A DNA stretch of 64,000 nucleotides, taken from positions 186,001 through 250,000 of the forward strand of contig CAVSIX010000009.1 of assembly GCA_963728195.1 (NCBI GenBank), in the 5' to 3' direction. The DNA comes from Sva-07 sp963728195 (lineage in GTDB: Bacteria; Actinomycetota; Acidimicrobiia; Acidimicrobiales; Ilumatobacteraceae). Below are positions 41,786 to 50,097 of this stretch, one piece after another. Below the pieces are notes generated by a model. The model saw only the letters and a program-made list of their open reading frames with translations, made no database searches and was not told where the DNA came from. The stretch's first letter is position 1, and every line of letters begins with the position of its first letter. Both the position numbers and the translations under genes were made by a program.

Positions 41786-42760
41786 ATGGACGACGGCGTG
41801 GACGACGAACGCGAGACGCGCAGGGCATGGTTCGAGCAGGCGTGCGTCGAGCTGCACGACCGGTTCGCCCCACTGCGCGACGGCGAGCCCGCGTCGTACA
41901 TCCCCGAGCTGGCCGCGGTCGATCCCGACCGGTTCGCGATCGCGGCGATGACCGTGCACGGCGAGCGGGTCGGCGTCGGCGACGTCGACCACGAGTTCAC
42001 GATCCAGTCGATCAGCAAGCTCCTCGTCTACGGCCTCGCCCTCGAGACCCACGGCCGCGACGCCGTGCTGCGCCGGGTGGGGGTGGCGCCGACCGGTGAA
42101 GCGTTCAACGCGATCGAACTCGACGAGGCGACGAACCGGGCGCCGAACCCGATGGTGAACGCCGGCGCGATCGCCGTCACCGATCTCGTGCCGGGCGACA
42201 GCGTCGACGAGCGTGTCGAACACATCCGCTCGATGTACGAGCGCTATCTCGGGCGCAAGCCGACACTCGATCACGACGTGTGGGCGTCGGAGCGCACGAC
42301 CGGCAACCGCAACCGGGCGATTGCCTACCTGATGCTGAGCCGAGGCATCGTCGACGATCGCGTCGAGGAGACGCTCGACCTGTACTTCGCGCAGTGCTCG
42401 GTGTTGGTGACCGCGAACGATCTCGCACTGATCGGCGCCACGATCGCCAACCATGGCGTCAACCCGCTCACCGGTGAGCGCGTCGTGTCGGCGGACGTCA
42501 CCCGCGACATGCTGACGGTCGCGCTGACGTGCGGGATGTACGACTACGCCGGCGAGTGGGCGTTCGACGTCGGCATCCCGGCCAAGAGCGGTGTGGGTGG
42601 CGGCATCCTCGGCATGCTGCCCGACGTGGGCGGCACGGCGACGTTCTCGCCACGTCTCGACCGCATCGGCAACAGCGTGCGCGGCCTGCGCGTCTTCGAG
42701 GGGCTGTCGCAGCGCTTCGACCTCCACCTCTTCGATCCCGACCGACCCTGGCGCCGCTGA
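41786..42760 (+). CDS. glsA: Glutaminase A
   Basis: A 324-residue serine-type (beta-lactamase-fold) glutaminase that deaminates glutamine to glutamate. Visible: GEPASYIPELAAVDPDRFAIA, the catalytic S-x-x-K in TIQSISKLLVYGLAL, NPMVNAGAIAVTDLV, YGxG-like LLTCGMYDYAGEWAF and IPAKSGVGGGILGMLP. Length is normal for GlsA. A terminator-like hairpin includes its stop codon. It is divergent from the phosphonate operon and convergent with EF-G2. Confidence 0.93.
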   Translation: MDDGVDDERETRRAWFEQACVELHDRFAPLRDGEPASYIPELAAVDPDRFAIAAMTVHGERVGVGDVDHEFTIQSISKLLVYGLALETHGRDAVLRRVGVAPTGEAFNAIELDEATNRAPNPMVNAGAIAVTDLVPGDSVDERVEHIRSMYERYLGRKPTLDHDVWASERTTGNRNRAIAYLMLSRGIVDDRVEETLDLYFAQCSVLVTANDLALIGATIANHGVNPLTGERVVSADVTRDMLTVALTCGMYDYAGEWAFDVGIPAKSGVGGGILGMLPDVGGTATFSPRLDRIGNSVRGLRVFEGLSQRFDLHLFDPDRPWRR

Positions 42761-42795
42761 ACTGTCACACCGTGCCGGCTTGAACGTGACAGTTC
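42759..42795 (+). terminator. Hairpin at the glsA stop codon
   Basis: Arms GAACTGTCAC (42759-42768) and GTGACAGTTC (42786-42795), 17-nt loop. The first arm starts inside the TGA stop. Position and symmetry fit a terminator for glsA. Confidence 0.6.
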
Positions 42796-42797
42796 CG

Positions 42798-42900
42798 CCA
42801 CCCCCCCGTTCGAGTTCCGTTTGCGCGCAATTTCCGGTGGGCCGCCCCACCCGAATCCGTACGCAAACGTGAATGGGGCAGGTGCGCTCAGGGGGGGTGG
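42798..42900. terminator. Nested bidirectional hairpin between convergent glsA and EF-G2
   Basis: Three concentric inverted repeats share one centre: CCACCCCCCC (42798-42807) with GGGGGGGTGG (42891-42900); CGTTTGCG (42818-42825) with CGCAAACG (42862-42869); GGTGGG (42836-42841) with CCCACC (42846-42851). Together they can fold as one long interrupted stem on either strand. Being between convergent genes, it probably terminates both. Confidence 0.65.
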
Positions 42901-42901
42901 G

Positions 42902-44947
42902 TCAGCTCGACGTCCGCACGCCGGCGACCAGGTTGGCCGGCAGGGGCTGGTAACCCCGATGGTCGACCGTGAACGATCCGCTGCCGCCGCTGAGCGATCG
43001 TAGGTCGATCGCGTAACGCAGGATCTCCGCGGTCGGCACGATCGCCTGCACGGTGGTGACGCCCGCCTCGTCGGTCTCGGTGCCGAGCACCTGTGCACGC
43101 CGTGACGACAGGTCGCCGAGTACGTCGCCCTGGTGAACCGCCGGCACGCGCACGACGATGTCGCTGACCGGTTCGAGCACCTCGACACCGACCTTCGCGA
43201 CCGCCTCGCGCAGCGCCAGCGACCCCGCCATCTTGAAGCTCATCTCGGACGAGTCGACGGCGTGGTGCTTGCCACCGGTGCACACCGCTCGCAGGTCGAC
43301 GATCGGGAAGTCGCCGCCGGCACCGCGCGCCATCGCATCCTCGACGCCCGCACCGATCGCGGGGATCAGGTTCTTCGGGATCGCGCCGCCGGTGACCTCG
43401 CTGTCGAACTGGAAGCCGGACCCGAGCGCCAGCGGCTCGAAGCGCACGGTGGCCACACCGAACTGGCCGTGGCCGCCGCTCTGCTTCTTGTACTTGCCCT
43501 CGACCTCGACGCCAGCCGCGAGGCGCGACCGGTACGCCACGCGCACGTCGTCGACGACGAGCTGCACGCCGGCCCGCTCGATCCGCGACAGCGCCACGCG
43601 CACATGGGTCTCACCGCCGCCGCTCAACACGGTCTGGCCGGTGGCGTCGTCGTGGTGGACGGCGAGCGTCGGATCCTCGGCGAGGAGGCGGTGCAGCGTG
43701 GTCGCCAGGCGGTCCTCCTCGGACTGCTTCGCCGCAGCGATCGCCACGCCGTAGACCGGACGTGGCAGCGTCGGCAGCGGCACGGCGACCGGCGAACCGT
43801 CGGGTGCGAGCGTGTCGCCGGTGGACGTGTCGGCGAGCTTGGTGACGGCGATGATGTCGCCGGCTGCCGCCATGTCGACGTGGGTCTGCGATCCGCCGAC
43901 CAGCGACACGAGGTGGTGCAGCCGTTCCTTCGTGCCCGAGCGGGTGTTGACCAGGACGTCGTCGACGCGGATCGTGCCGGACAGCACCTTGATCATCGAG
44001 ATCCGGCCCAGGAACTCGTCGATCGTCGTCCCGAACACGACGGCGAGCGGTTGACCGCCGGGATCGGGAGCGACGTCGACGGTCCTGCCGGCGGCCTCGA
44101 CGAGCGTGGGCCCGCAGTCGCCGGGCGCCGGACCGACCCGGCAGATGAAGTCGGCGAGCTGGTCGGCGCCGATCGACGACGTGGCCGACCCGCACAGCAC
44201 CGGGAACGCGAGCGCCCGGTCGACCGCCTCGTGCAGCAGGTGCTCGAGCTGCTCGGGCGTGGGCTCGCTGCCCGACAGGTACTGCTCGAGCAGTGCGTCG
44301 TCGAGTTCGATCACGTCCTCGACGAGGTGCTCGTGCTCGGCCACCTCGGCGTCGGCCAGTTCGGCTGGCACGTCGACGGGTTCCGCGTGTCCCGAGTCGT
44401 ACACGAATGCGTGATGGGTCAGCACGTCGGTCACGCCGTGGAAACTCGACTCCTCGCCGATCGGCAGCTCGGTGGGATCGGCGTGCGAGCCGAACACCTC
44501 GCGCACCTGGGCGAGCGTGCGGTCGAACGACGACCGTTCGCGATCGAGCTTGTTGACGAAGATCAGCCGCGGCAGGCCCATGTCGGTCGCGTGGCGCCAC
44601 AGCACCTCGTCCTGCGACTGGACGCCGGCGACGCCGTCGATGACGAAGACGGCGAGGTCGGCGGCGGCCATGCCGAGCAGCGCCTCGCCGCGGAAGTCGG
44701 CGTAGCCGGGGGTGTCGATCAGGTTGATGCGATGCCCGTTCCAGCCGAACGACGCGACGCCGAGCGAGATCGACTGCTGGCGCGCCTGCTCTTCGGGATC
44801 GCGGTCGAGCACGGTCGACCCGTTCTCGATCGTGCCGGCGCGCGGGATCACCCCCGCCGCGCAGAGCAGCGCCTCGGCAAGACTCGTCTTGCCACTCGAG
44901 TTGTGGCCGACGAGCGCCACGTTCCTGATCTTGTCCCGCGGATGCAT
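42902..44947 (-). CDS. fusA2: EF-G-like translational GTPase (EF-G2 type)
   Basis: A 681-residue GTPase. G1 GHNSSGKTSLAEALL, G3 IDTPGYADF, G4 FVNKLDRE are visible; G2 is weak. Domains II-V follow (VFGTTIDEFLGRISMIKVLSGTI; GGGETHVRVALSRIERAG; KYKKQSGGHGQFGVATVRFEPL; SFKMAGSLALREAVAKVG; LRSLSGGSGSFTVDHRGYQPLP). The P-loop and the absence of the canonical domain IV tip separate it from the essential EF-G. The actinobacterial EF-G2 (Rv0120c-like) has the same layout; its role in vivo is unclear. An AAAGGGG ribosome-binding site lies just upstream of the ATG at 44945-44947. Confidence 0.88.
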   Translation of the reverse strand: MHPRDKIRNVALVGHNSSGKTSLAEALLCAAGVIPRAGTIENGSTVLDRDPEEQARQQSISLGVASFGWNGHRINLIDTPGYADFRGEALLGMAAADLAVFVIDGVAGVQSQDEVLWRHATDMGLPRLIFVNKLDRERSSFDRTLAQVREVFGSHADPTELPIGEESSFHGVTDVLTHHAFVYDSGHAEPVDVPAELADAEVAEHEHLVEDVIELDDALLEQYLSGSEPTPEQLEHLLHEAVDRALAFPVLCGSATSSIGADQLADFICRVGPAPGDCGPTLVEAAGRTVDVAPDPGGQPLAVVFGTTIDEFLGRISMIKVLSGTIRVDDVLVNTRSGTKERLHHLVSLVGGSQTHVDMAAAGDIIAVTKLADTSTGDTLAPDGSPVAVPLPTLPRPVYGVAIAAAKQSEEDRLATTLHRLLAEDPTLAVHHDDATGQTVLSGGGETHVRVALSRIERAGVQLVVDDVRVAYRSRLAAGVEVEGKYKKQSGGHGQFGVATVRFEPLALGSGFQFDSEVTGGAIPKNLIPAIGAGVEDAMARGAGGDFPIVDLRAVCTGGKHHAVDSSEMSFKMAGSLALREAVAKVGVEVLEPVSDIVVRVPAVHQGDVLGDLSSRRAQVLGTETDEAGVTTVQAIVPTAEILRYAIDLRSLSGGSGSFTVDHRGYQPLPANLVAGVRTSS

Positions 44948-45070
44948 GGAAACCCCTTTCGTGCGGATCAGTCTCCCCCCGGAGATGTCGCCCTGACAAT
45001 GGACCTCCGTCCCTCTCTCCGTTCTCGTCTCGGCGGCGATCGCGACGGGTGCGGATCTATCCTCGGTGCG

Positions 45071-45883
45071 ATGGGCATGCGATCGGGTGACCGCTACGAG
45101 ATCACCGACGACGAACGGACACGCTTCGGGCGTGACGGCTACGTCCACCTTCCCGGCGTGCTGACCGACGACGAGCTGGCGGGGCTCGATCCGGTGTACG
45201 ACTCGTTCATGCGCGGTGAGATCGCGGTCGAGGGTCGTGACCTGTACGACATGGTCACCGGCGAGTTCGGGACCGATCCGACGACGTATGCGATCTTCAA
45301 CGTGATGCTGCCGCGGACGTACTTCGCGCAGTGGCAGGGCAACGTGTTCGAACGGGTCGGGCACTCGATCGCCGAGCAGCTCTGCGGCGAGGGAATGACG
45401 CTCGACTTCGACCAGCTGCTCGCCAAGCAGCCGGGACGCACCGACGCCGTGTTCGCCTGGCATCAGGACCAGGCGTACTGGATCAACACCGACGACCGCC
45501 GCACGGCGACGTGCTGGCTGGCGCTCGACGACTCGACGATCGAGAACGGCTGCATGCAATTCCTGCCGGGCAGCCACGTGGAGCCGGTCCGGCCGCACCG
45601 GCCGGCGGGTGCGAGCCGTGAGGAGCAGCACACGCTGGTCACCGACCTGCGCCCCGACGATCGTCCGGTGCCGGTTCCGATCCGCCGTGGCGACATCACC
45701 GTGCACAACGAGGGCGTCCTCCACGGATCGGGCGGCAACACGACCACGTCGAGCTGGCGTCGCGCCTACATCAACGCCTACCGCTCGATCGAGACCGTCC
45801 GACGCGAGCGCGAGCTCGGCTTCACCCACTCGCACAACGACGCACAGGACGTGCTCGCCCGCGTCGACGGCCTGCACGCCTGA
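45071..45883 (+). CDS. Phytanoyl-CoA dioxygenase family protein
   Basis: A 270-residue Fe(II)/2-oxoglutarate oxygenase. FGRDGYVHLPGVLTDDELAGL opens the fold; the iron motif is FAWHQDQAYW (H-x-D), with NGCMQFLPGSHVEPV and the third His in VHNEGVLHGSGGNTTTSSWRRAYINAY, followed by the 2-oxoglutarate Arg. Substrate unknown. It is a second, separate PhyH protein in the window and is not in the phosphonate operon. ATG at 45071 or 45077 are both possible. It is divergent from EF-G2 (123-bp gap). Confidence 0.88.
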   Translation: MGMRSGDRYEITDDERTRFGRDGYVHLPGVLTDDELAGLDPVYDSFMRGEIAVEGRDLYDMVTGEFGTDPTTYAIFNVMLPRTYFAQWQGNVFERVGHSIAEQLCGEGMTLDFDQLLAKQPGRTDAVFAWHQDQAYWINTDDRRTATCWLALDDSTIENGCMQFLPGSHVEPVRPHRPAGASREEQHTLVTDLRPDDRPVPVPIRRGDITVHNEGVLHGSGGNTTTSSWRRAYINAYRSIETVRRERELGFTHSHNDAQDVLARVDGLHA

Positions 45884-45967
45884 GCGAACGGGAATCCGGT
45901 TCACGACGTTCCGGGCAGCCACTAGTGTCGTTGGTTCGTAACCAGCGGTACCGGCGAGGAGACGTCG

Positions 45968-48589
45968 ATGGTCAGAGAGCTGCCGTCGGGGACGGTCACC
46001 TTCCTGTTCACCGACATCGAGGGGAGCACCCGGGCCCTGCGCGACCTCGGCGCCGAGGACTACAGCGACGTCCTCGACGTGCATCACCGCTGTCTGCGCG
46101 ACGTGTGGGCCCGGCACGACGGCGTCGAGGTGTCCACCGACGGCGACGCCTTCTTCGTCGTGTTCGCCAACGGCGCCGATGCGCTCGCGGCGGCGGTCGA
46201 CGCCCAACGCTCGCTCGCACGAGCGGTCTGGCCGACCGAACGGCGCATCCAGGTGCGGATGGGTCTCCACACCGGCTACGCGCGGCCGGTCGACGACGAC
46301 TACCGCGCGCTCGCCGTGCACCAGGCAGCGCGGGTCGTCGACGCCGCCAATGGCGGGCAGATCCTGGCCACCGCCGAGGCGGTCGCGTCGTGGCGTGACG
46401 CCGTCGACGAGCGAGAGACGGAGGCCGTGGAGGCCGTCGACGTCATCGACGTCACCGATCTCGGCCGGTACCGCGTCCGGGACTTCGACGAGCCGATCGC
46501 GCTCTACCTCGTGTCGGCTGCTGACCTGGTGGTCGACGACCGGTCGCCGCGCGTCCGTCCCGCCGACAGCCACAACCTCGTTCGTCCGACGACCTCGATG
46601 GTCGGTCGCGTCGCCGCGCAGGACGAGCTCGCGCACATGTTGCTACCCGGCGCGCTGGTGACGCTGCTCGGACCGGGTGGAGCCGGCAAGACCCGTCTCT
46701 CGATCGAGGTCGGTCTGCAGGTCGTCGACACGTGGCCCGACGGCGTGTGGTTCGTCGATCTCGCGCCGGTCTCGTCGGGAGACGTGGTGCCGATGGCGAT
46801 CGCGACATCGGTCAGTGCGCCGTCGGCGCCGGGCAACGAGGCGATGGCCGACGTCGTCGCACATCTCGCCGATCGATCGATGCTCCTCGTGCTCGACAAC
46901 TGCGAACATCTCGCCGGTCCGATCGCCGAGGTCGTCAGCCAGTTGCTCCAGCTCTGTCCAGGCGTCGGCGTGCTCGCCTCGAGCCGGGTTCCGCTCGGGC
47001 TGATCGGCGAATCGCTGTTCCGGCTGCAACCGCTGACGGCGAACGACGTCGGCTCCGATGCGGTCCGGTTGTTCCTCGAGCGCAGCGGCCTCGACGGTGA
47101 CGTCGATCTCGACGACGTGGTCGAGTTGTGCCGGGCGGTCGACGGGCTCCCGCTCGCGATCGAGCTCGCGGCGACACGATCGCACCTGTTGACGCCGGCG
47201 GAGATGACCGAACGCATGCGCCGCGACGTCAGGGTGGTCTCGACCCGCGATCCGACCGTCCCCGACCGCCAGCGGAGCCTCGATCGCCTCCTCGACTGGA
47301 GCCTCGACCTGTTGCATCCCGACGAGCTCCGTGTGCTCACCCGTTTGGCGGTGATCGCCGACGGCTTCGACGTCGCACTCGCCGAGGCGGTCGCCGGCGA
47401 CGACACCGTGCACGTCGATCGGGTTCCCGAACTCGTCTGGTCACTGATCGACTGGTCGCTGATCACGCGCGAGGTCGCTGCGGGCAGCTCGAGGTATTCG
47501 TTGCTGTCGATCGTTCGGTCGTACGTCCTCGAGGGCGCCGACCGCGCCGACCTGGCCGCCGCTCGCCGGCGTCTCGCGGCGTCGCTGCTCGACCTCGTCG
47601 GGCCGCAACGATCGTTGTCGCGCCACTGGGTGGCGCAGCTCGGTGTGGAACTGGAGAACGTGCGTGCCGTCGTCGCACACCCCGACGTGCCCGATCCGGT
47701 TGCCCGGTCGTTGGCGTGGTCGATCGGCCAGTACCACGACGTCACGGGGTCGTATCGCTCCGGCATCGGTGAGATCGCCCGCTGCCTGCGGCAACGAGCC
47801 ACCCCGGGCGCCGACCTGGTTGCACTGCTGACGCTCCAGGCGGATCTCCACCTCCGGCTCGGCGAGATGGCCGACGCCCGGCGGATCGTCGAGCGAGCAG
47901 CGGCGTTGGCGGTGGAGGTCGGCGTGCCGGAATGGGACGACATGTGCGTGGTGCGCACGCAAGGTGAGCTGGCGTTGCGCTCGAACGATCCGGCAGAGGC
48001 GGTGCAACTGGCCGAGGACGCGCTGGCGTCGGGAGTGGCGTCGCCGCGTGGGGAAGCCCGCTTGTGGAACCTCGTGGCGATCGCCCGCGGGTCGATGGGG
48101 GATCTCGACGGGGCGTGTCGCGCCCTCGACCGGGGCCTGGCCGCCGAGGAGGCAGCAGGCCTCGAGACGTTCCTGGCGAACACCCACGGCAACTACGCCG
48201 AGGCACTGATGGCACTCGGCGACCTCGCGGGCGCCGCACGGCATCAGCTCGCAGCGCTCGACTCCGCTCGTTCGACGGGGCAGGCGACGAGCATCGCGTT
48301 CGCGCACATGGTCGCTGCGCGGTTCGCGATGGAGGAGGGAGCCGCCCGAGAGGCGGTCGTCATCCAGTCGGCCGCCGATGCGATCCTGCTGCACGAGGGG
48401 TACTCGCTGTACGACGGCGACGAAGAACTGCGGGTGGCGCTGCTCGACGCAGCCCGCGAGTCGCTCGGTGCGGCGGCGTTCGAACAGGCCCGGATCGAGG
48501 GCCCCTCGATCCCGGCCGATCTGCTCGCCGATCAGACCGAGGCGATCCTGCGGCGCCGTGCTGCAGCACCAGCGAACACCGGAGGATGA
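45968..48589 (+). CDS. Class III adenylate cyclase domain with STAND/LuxR-type ATPase and TPRs
   Basis: An 873-residue regulator. The cyclase domain (residues 5-170) has GTVTFLFTDIEGSTRALRDLG and VSTDGDAFFVVFANGADAL with both metal Asp residues, and QVRMGLHTGYARPVDDDY. The ATPase has Walker A VTLLGPGGAGKTRLS (about 235) and Walker B MLLVLDNCEHLAGPI; the NB-ARC-like GLPLAIELAATR motif and TPR-like helices (about 620-860) follow. A C-terminal LuxR helix-turn-helix is not evident. It is translationally coupled to a subtilase gene (its stop overlaps an upstream ATG of that gene), so it probably controls or senses the peptidase. Confidence 0.9.
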   Translation: MVRELPSGTVTFLFTDIEGSTRALRDLGAEDYSDVLDVHHRCLRDVWARHDGVEVSTDGDAFFVVFANGADALAAAVDAQRSLARAVWPTERRIQVRMGLHTGYARPVDDDYRALAVHQAARVVDAANGGQILATAEAVASWRDAVDERETEAVEAVDVIDVTDLGRYRVRDFDEPIALYLVSAADLVVDDRSPRVRPADSHNLVRPTTSMVGRVAAQDELAHMLLPGALVTLLGPGGAGKTRLSIEVGLQVVDTWPDGVWFVDLAPVSSGDVVPMAIATSVSAPSAPGNEAMADVVAHLADRSMLLVLDNCEHLAGPIAEVVSQLLQLCPGVGVLASSRVPLGLIGESLFRLQPLTANDVGSDAVRLFLERSGLDGDVDLDDVVELCRAVDGLPLAIELAATRSHLLTPAEMTERMRRDVRVVSTRDPTVPDRQRSLDRLLDWSLDLLHPDELRVLTRLAVIADGFDVALAEAVAGDDTVHVDRVPELVWSLIDWSLITREVAAGSSRYSLLSIVRSYVLEGADRADLAAARRRLAASLLDLVGPQRSLSRHWVAQLGVELENVRAVVAHPDVPDPVARSLAWSIGQYHDVTGSYRSGIGEIARCLRQRATPGADLVALLTLQADLHLRLGEMADARRIVERAAALAVEVGVPEWDDMCVVRTQGELALRSNDPAEAVQLAEDALASGVASPRGEARLWNLVAIARGSMGDLDGACRALDRGLAAEEAAGLETFLANTHGNYAEALMALGDLAGAARHQLAALDSARSTGQATSIAFAHMVAARFAMEEGAAREAVVIQSAADAILLHEGYSLYDGDEELRVALLDAARESLGAAAFEQARIEGPSIPADLLADQTEAILRRRAAAPANTGG

Positions 48590-48591
48590 TG

Positions 48592-49956
48592 ATGTCGACC
48601 GATGACGCCAGCCGCCCGCGACGGCCCTCGTACCGCGATCGCATCGCTGTGCTCCCCGGCGATCCACCGATCGCCTATCGCCCGCACCGCGTGCTCGTCG
48701 ACGAGGAGGCCCACGACGCCCTCGATGTCGAGGGCACACCGATCTTCGCGGCGACCGGCGATGACGACCTCGTCGATCGCCGACCGCCCTTCGGTCAATG
48801 GTTCGTCGTCGACGACATCGACGACCCTCCCCGGTTCGTCGCCGAACAGGTGTCGCGCGGCGCCACGGCTCAGCTCGACATCGTCTACTTCGCCAACGAC
48901 GCCGGCTGTTGCGGCTGTCCGCCGCACCCGGCGCTCACCTCGGACCTCGCCGCAAACCCGTGGGCCGCAAACCCGTGGGCGGCGAATCCGTGGGCCGCCA
49001 ATCCCTGGCGGGCGAATCCGTGGCGCGCCAATGCCGAGTCGTTGAACATCCTGGCCACCGGCAAGGCGCCGACGAGTTCGGTGATGCCCGCTCCCGATCG
49101 CTCGTTGCCGGTTCGTCCTGCGCTGTGCGGCGAGGAATCCAACGGCGTGACCATCGGTGTGCTCGACAGCGGGCTCGCGGGCGGACCGGACAACACCGAC
49201 GGCTACCGGCCTGCGCTGCTCGGCACCGACCCGGCGTCACTGACGCGGATCTGGGGTGTGTTGGACCTGCCGTCGCAGCAGATCGGCCCGCTGCCGGTCG
49301 ACAACTTCCTCGACCCGGTCGCCGGCCACGGCACGTTCATCGCCGGCATCATCGAGCAGCTCACGCCCGGCTGCGACATCCGCGTCGCGGGCGTGTTCGA
49401 GCCGCAGGGCGACGTCAGCGTGTCGACGCTGGCGTTCCAGCTGTGGCGCCTCATGGTCGAGCACGGCCCCGACATCGTGAACTTCTCGTTCGGCGGGACC
49501 GGCCGCGCCTGGTTGTTCGAGTGGCTGATCGACCACTACCGCGAGCACCACGGGGTCGTGTTCGTCGGTGCCGCCGGCAACGAGGGCTCGTGCGTCGAGC
49601 AGTATCCCGCCGCGCTGGACTCGGTGATCGGGGTCGCTGCGCTCGGCCCCGACGGTCCGGCGCCCTGGTCGAACTACGGGCCGTGGGTGAATGCCTGCGC
49701 ACCCGGCACCGACATCGTCAGCTCGTTCTTCGCCGGCTTCGATGGGGACATGCCGCCGATCAACGGGCTCGACTCGGACGACTTCGAGCAGTGGGCGACG
49801 TGGAGCGGCACGTCGTTCGCGGCGCCGGTCGTCGTCGCCGCACTGGCCAGGGAGATGGTGACCACCGGCTGCAAGGCGGCGGATGCGGTCGAACGCATCG
49901 TGCACGCCCCGCATCTCGGGCGCCTCGCCCACATGGGCACGATCGTCAACTACTGA
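48592..49956 (+). CDS. S8 subtilisin-like serine peptidase with ANPW repeats
   Basis: A 454-residue subtilase. Catalytic Asp GVLDSGLAGG (about residue 190), His GHGTFIAGII (about 245), oxyanion Asn GAAGNEGS and Ser SGTSFAAPVVVAAL (about 405). An N-terminal region of about 185 residues includes a cysteine cluster NDAGCCGCPPHP (103-112) and five Ala-Asn-Pro-Trp repeats (120-147). No signal peptide or membrane segment is visible, so it is probably cytoplasmic or exported by an unknown route. The start follows GGAGG by six bases at ATG 48592; ATGs at 48586 and 48589 overlap the upstream cyclase/ATPase stop. Confidence 0.9.
   Translation: MSTDDASRPRRPSYRDRIAVLPGDPPIAYRPHRVLVDEEAHDALDVEGTPIFAATGDDDLVDRRPPFGQWFVVDDIDDPPRFVAEQVSRGATAQLDIVYFANDAGCCGCPPHPALTSDLAANPWAANPWAANPWAANPWRANPWRANAESLNILATGKAPTSSVMPAPDRSLPVRPALCGEESNGVTIGVLDSGLAGGPDNTDGYRPALLGTDPASLTRIWGVLDLPSQQIGPLPVDNFLDPVAGHGTFIAGIIEQLTPGCDIRVAGVFEPQGDVSVSTLAFQLWRLMVEHGPDIVNFSFGGTGRAWLFEWLIDHYREHHGVVFVGAAGNEGSCVEQYPAALDSVIGVAALGPDGPAPWSNYGPWVNACAPGTDIVSSFFAGFDGDMPPINGLDSDDFEQWATWSGTSFAAPVVVAALAREMVTTGCKAADAVERIVHAPHLGRLAHMGTIVNY
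48952..49026 (+). repeat. ANPW 15-bp coding repeat
   Basis: Five tandem 15-bp units each encoding A/R-A-N-P-W in the N-terminal region of the subtilase. Codons vary between copies (AAC/AAT, CCG/CCC), so the peptide is conserved rather than the DNA. Confidence 0.9.
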
Positions 49957-50097
49957 CCCCCCGAGGTGCAGCGGGCCCCGTGACCAGCGGCCGCTGCGGA
50001 CCCCGCTCATGGGCGAGGCGGCGGCGTATGCGGTCTCACCCGAACGGGTAACCGAGCCGTCGTGGGGACGACGGGGAGACCAGGGGGAGTCGGCGAC

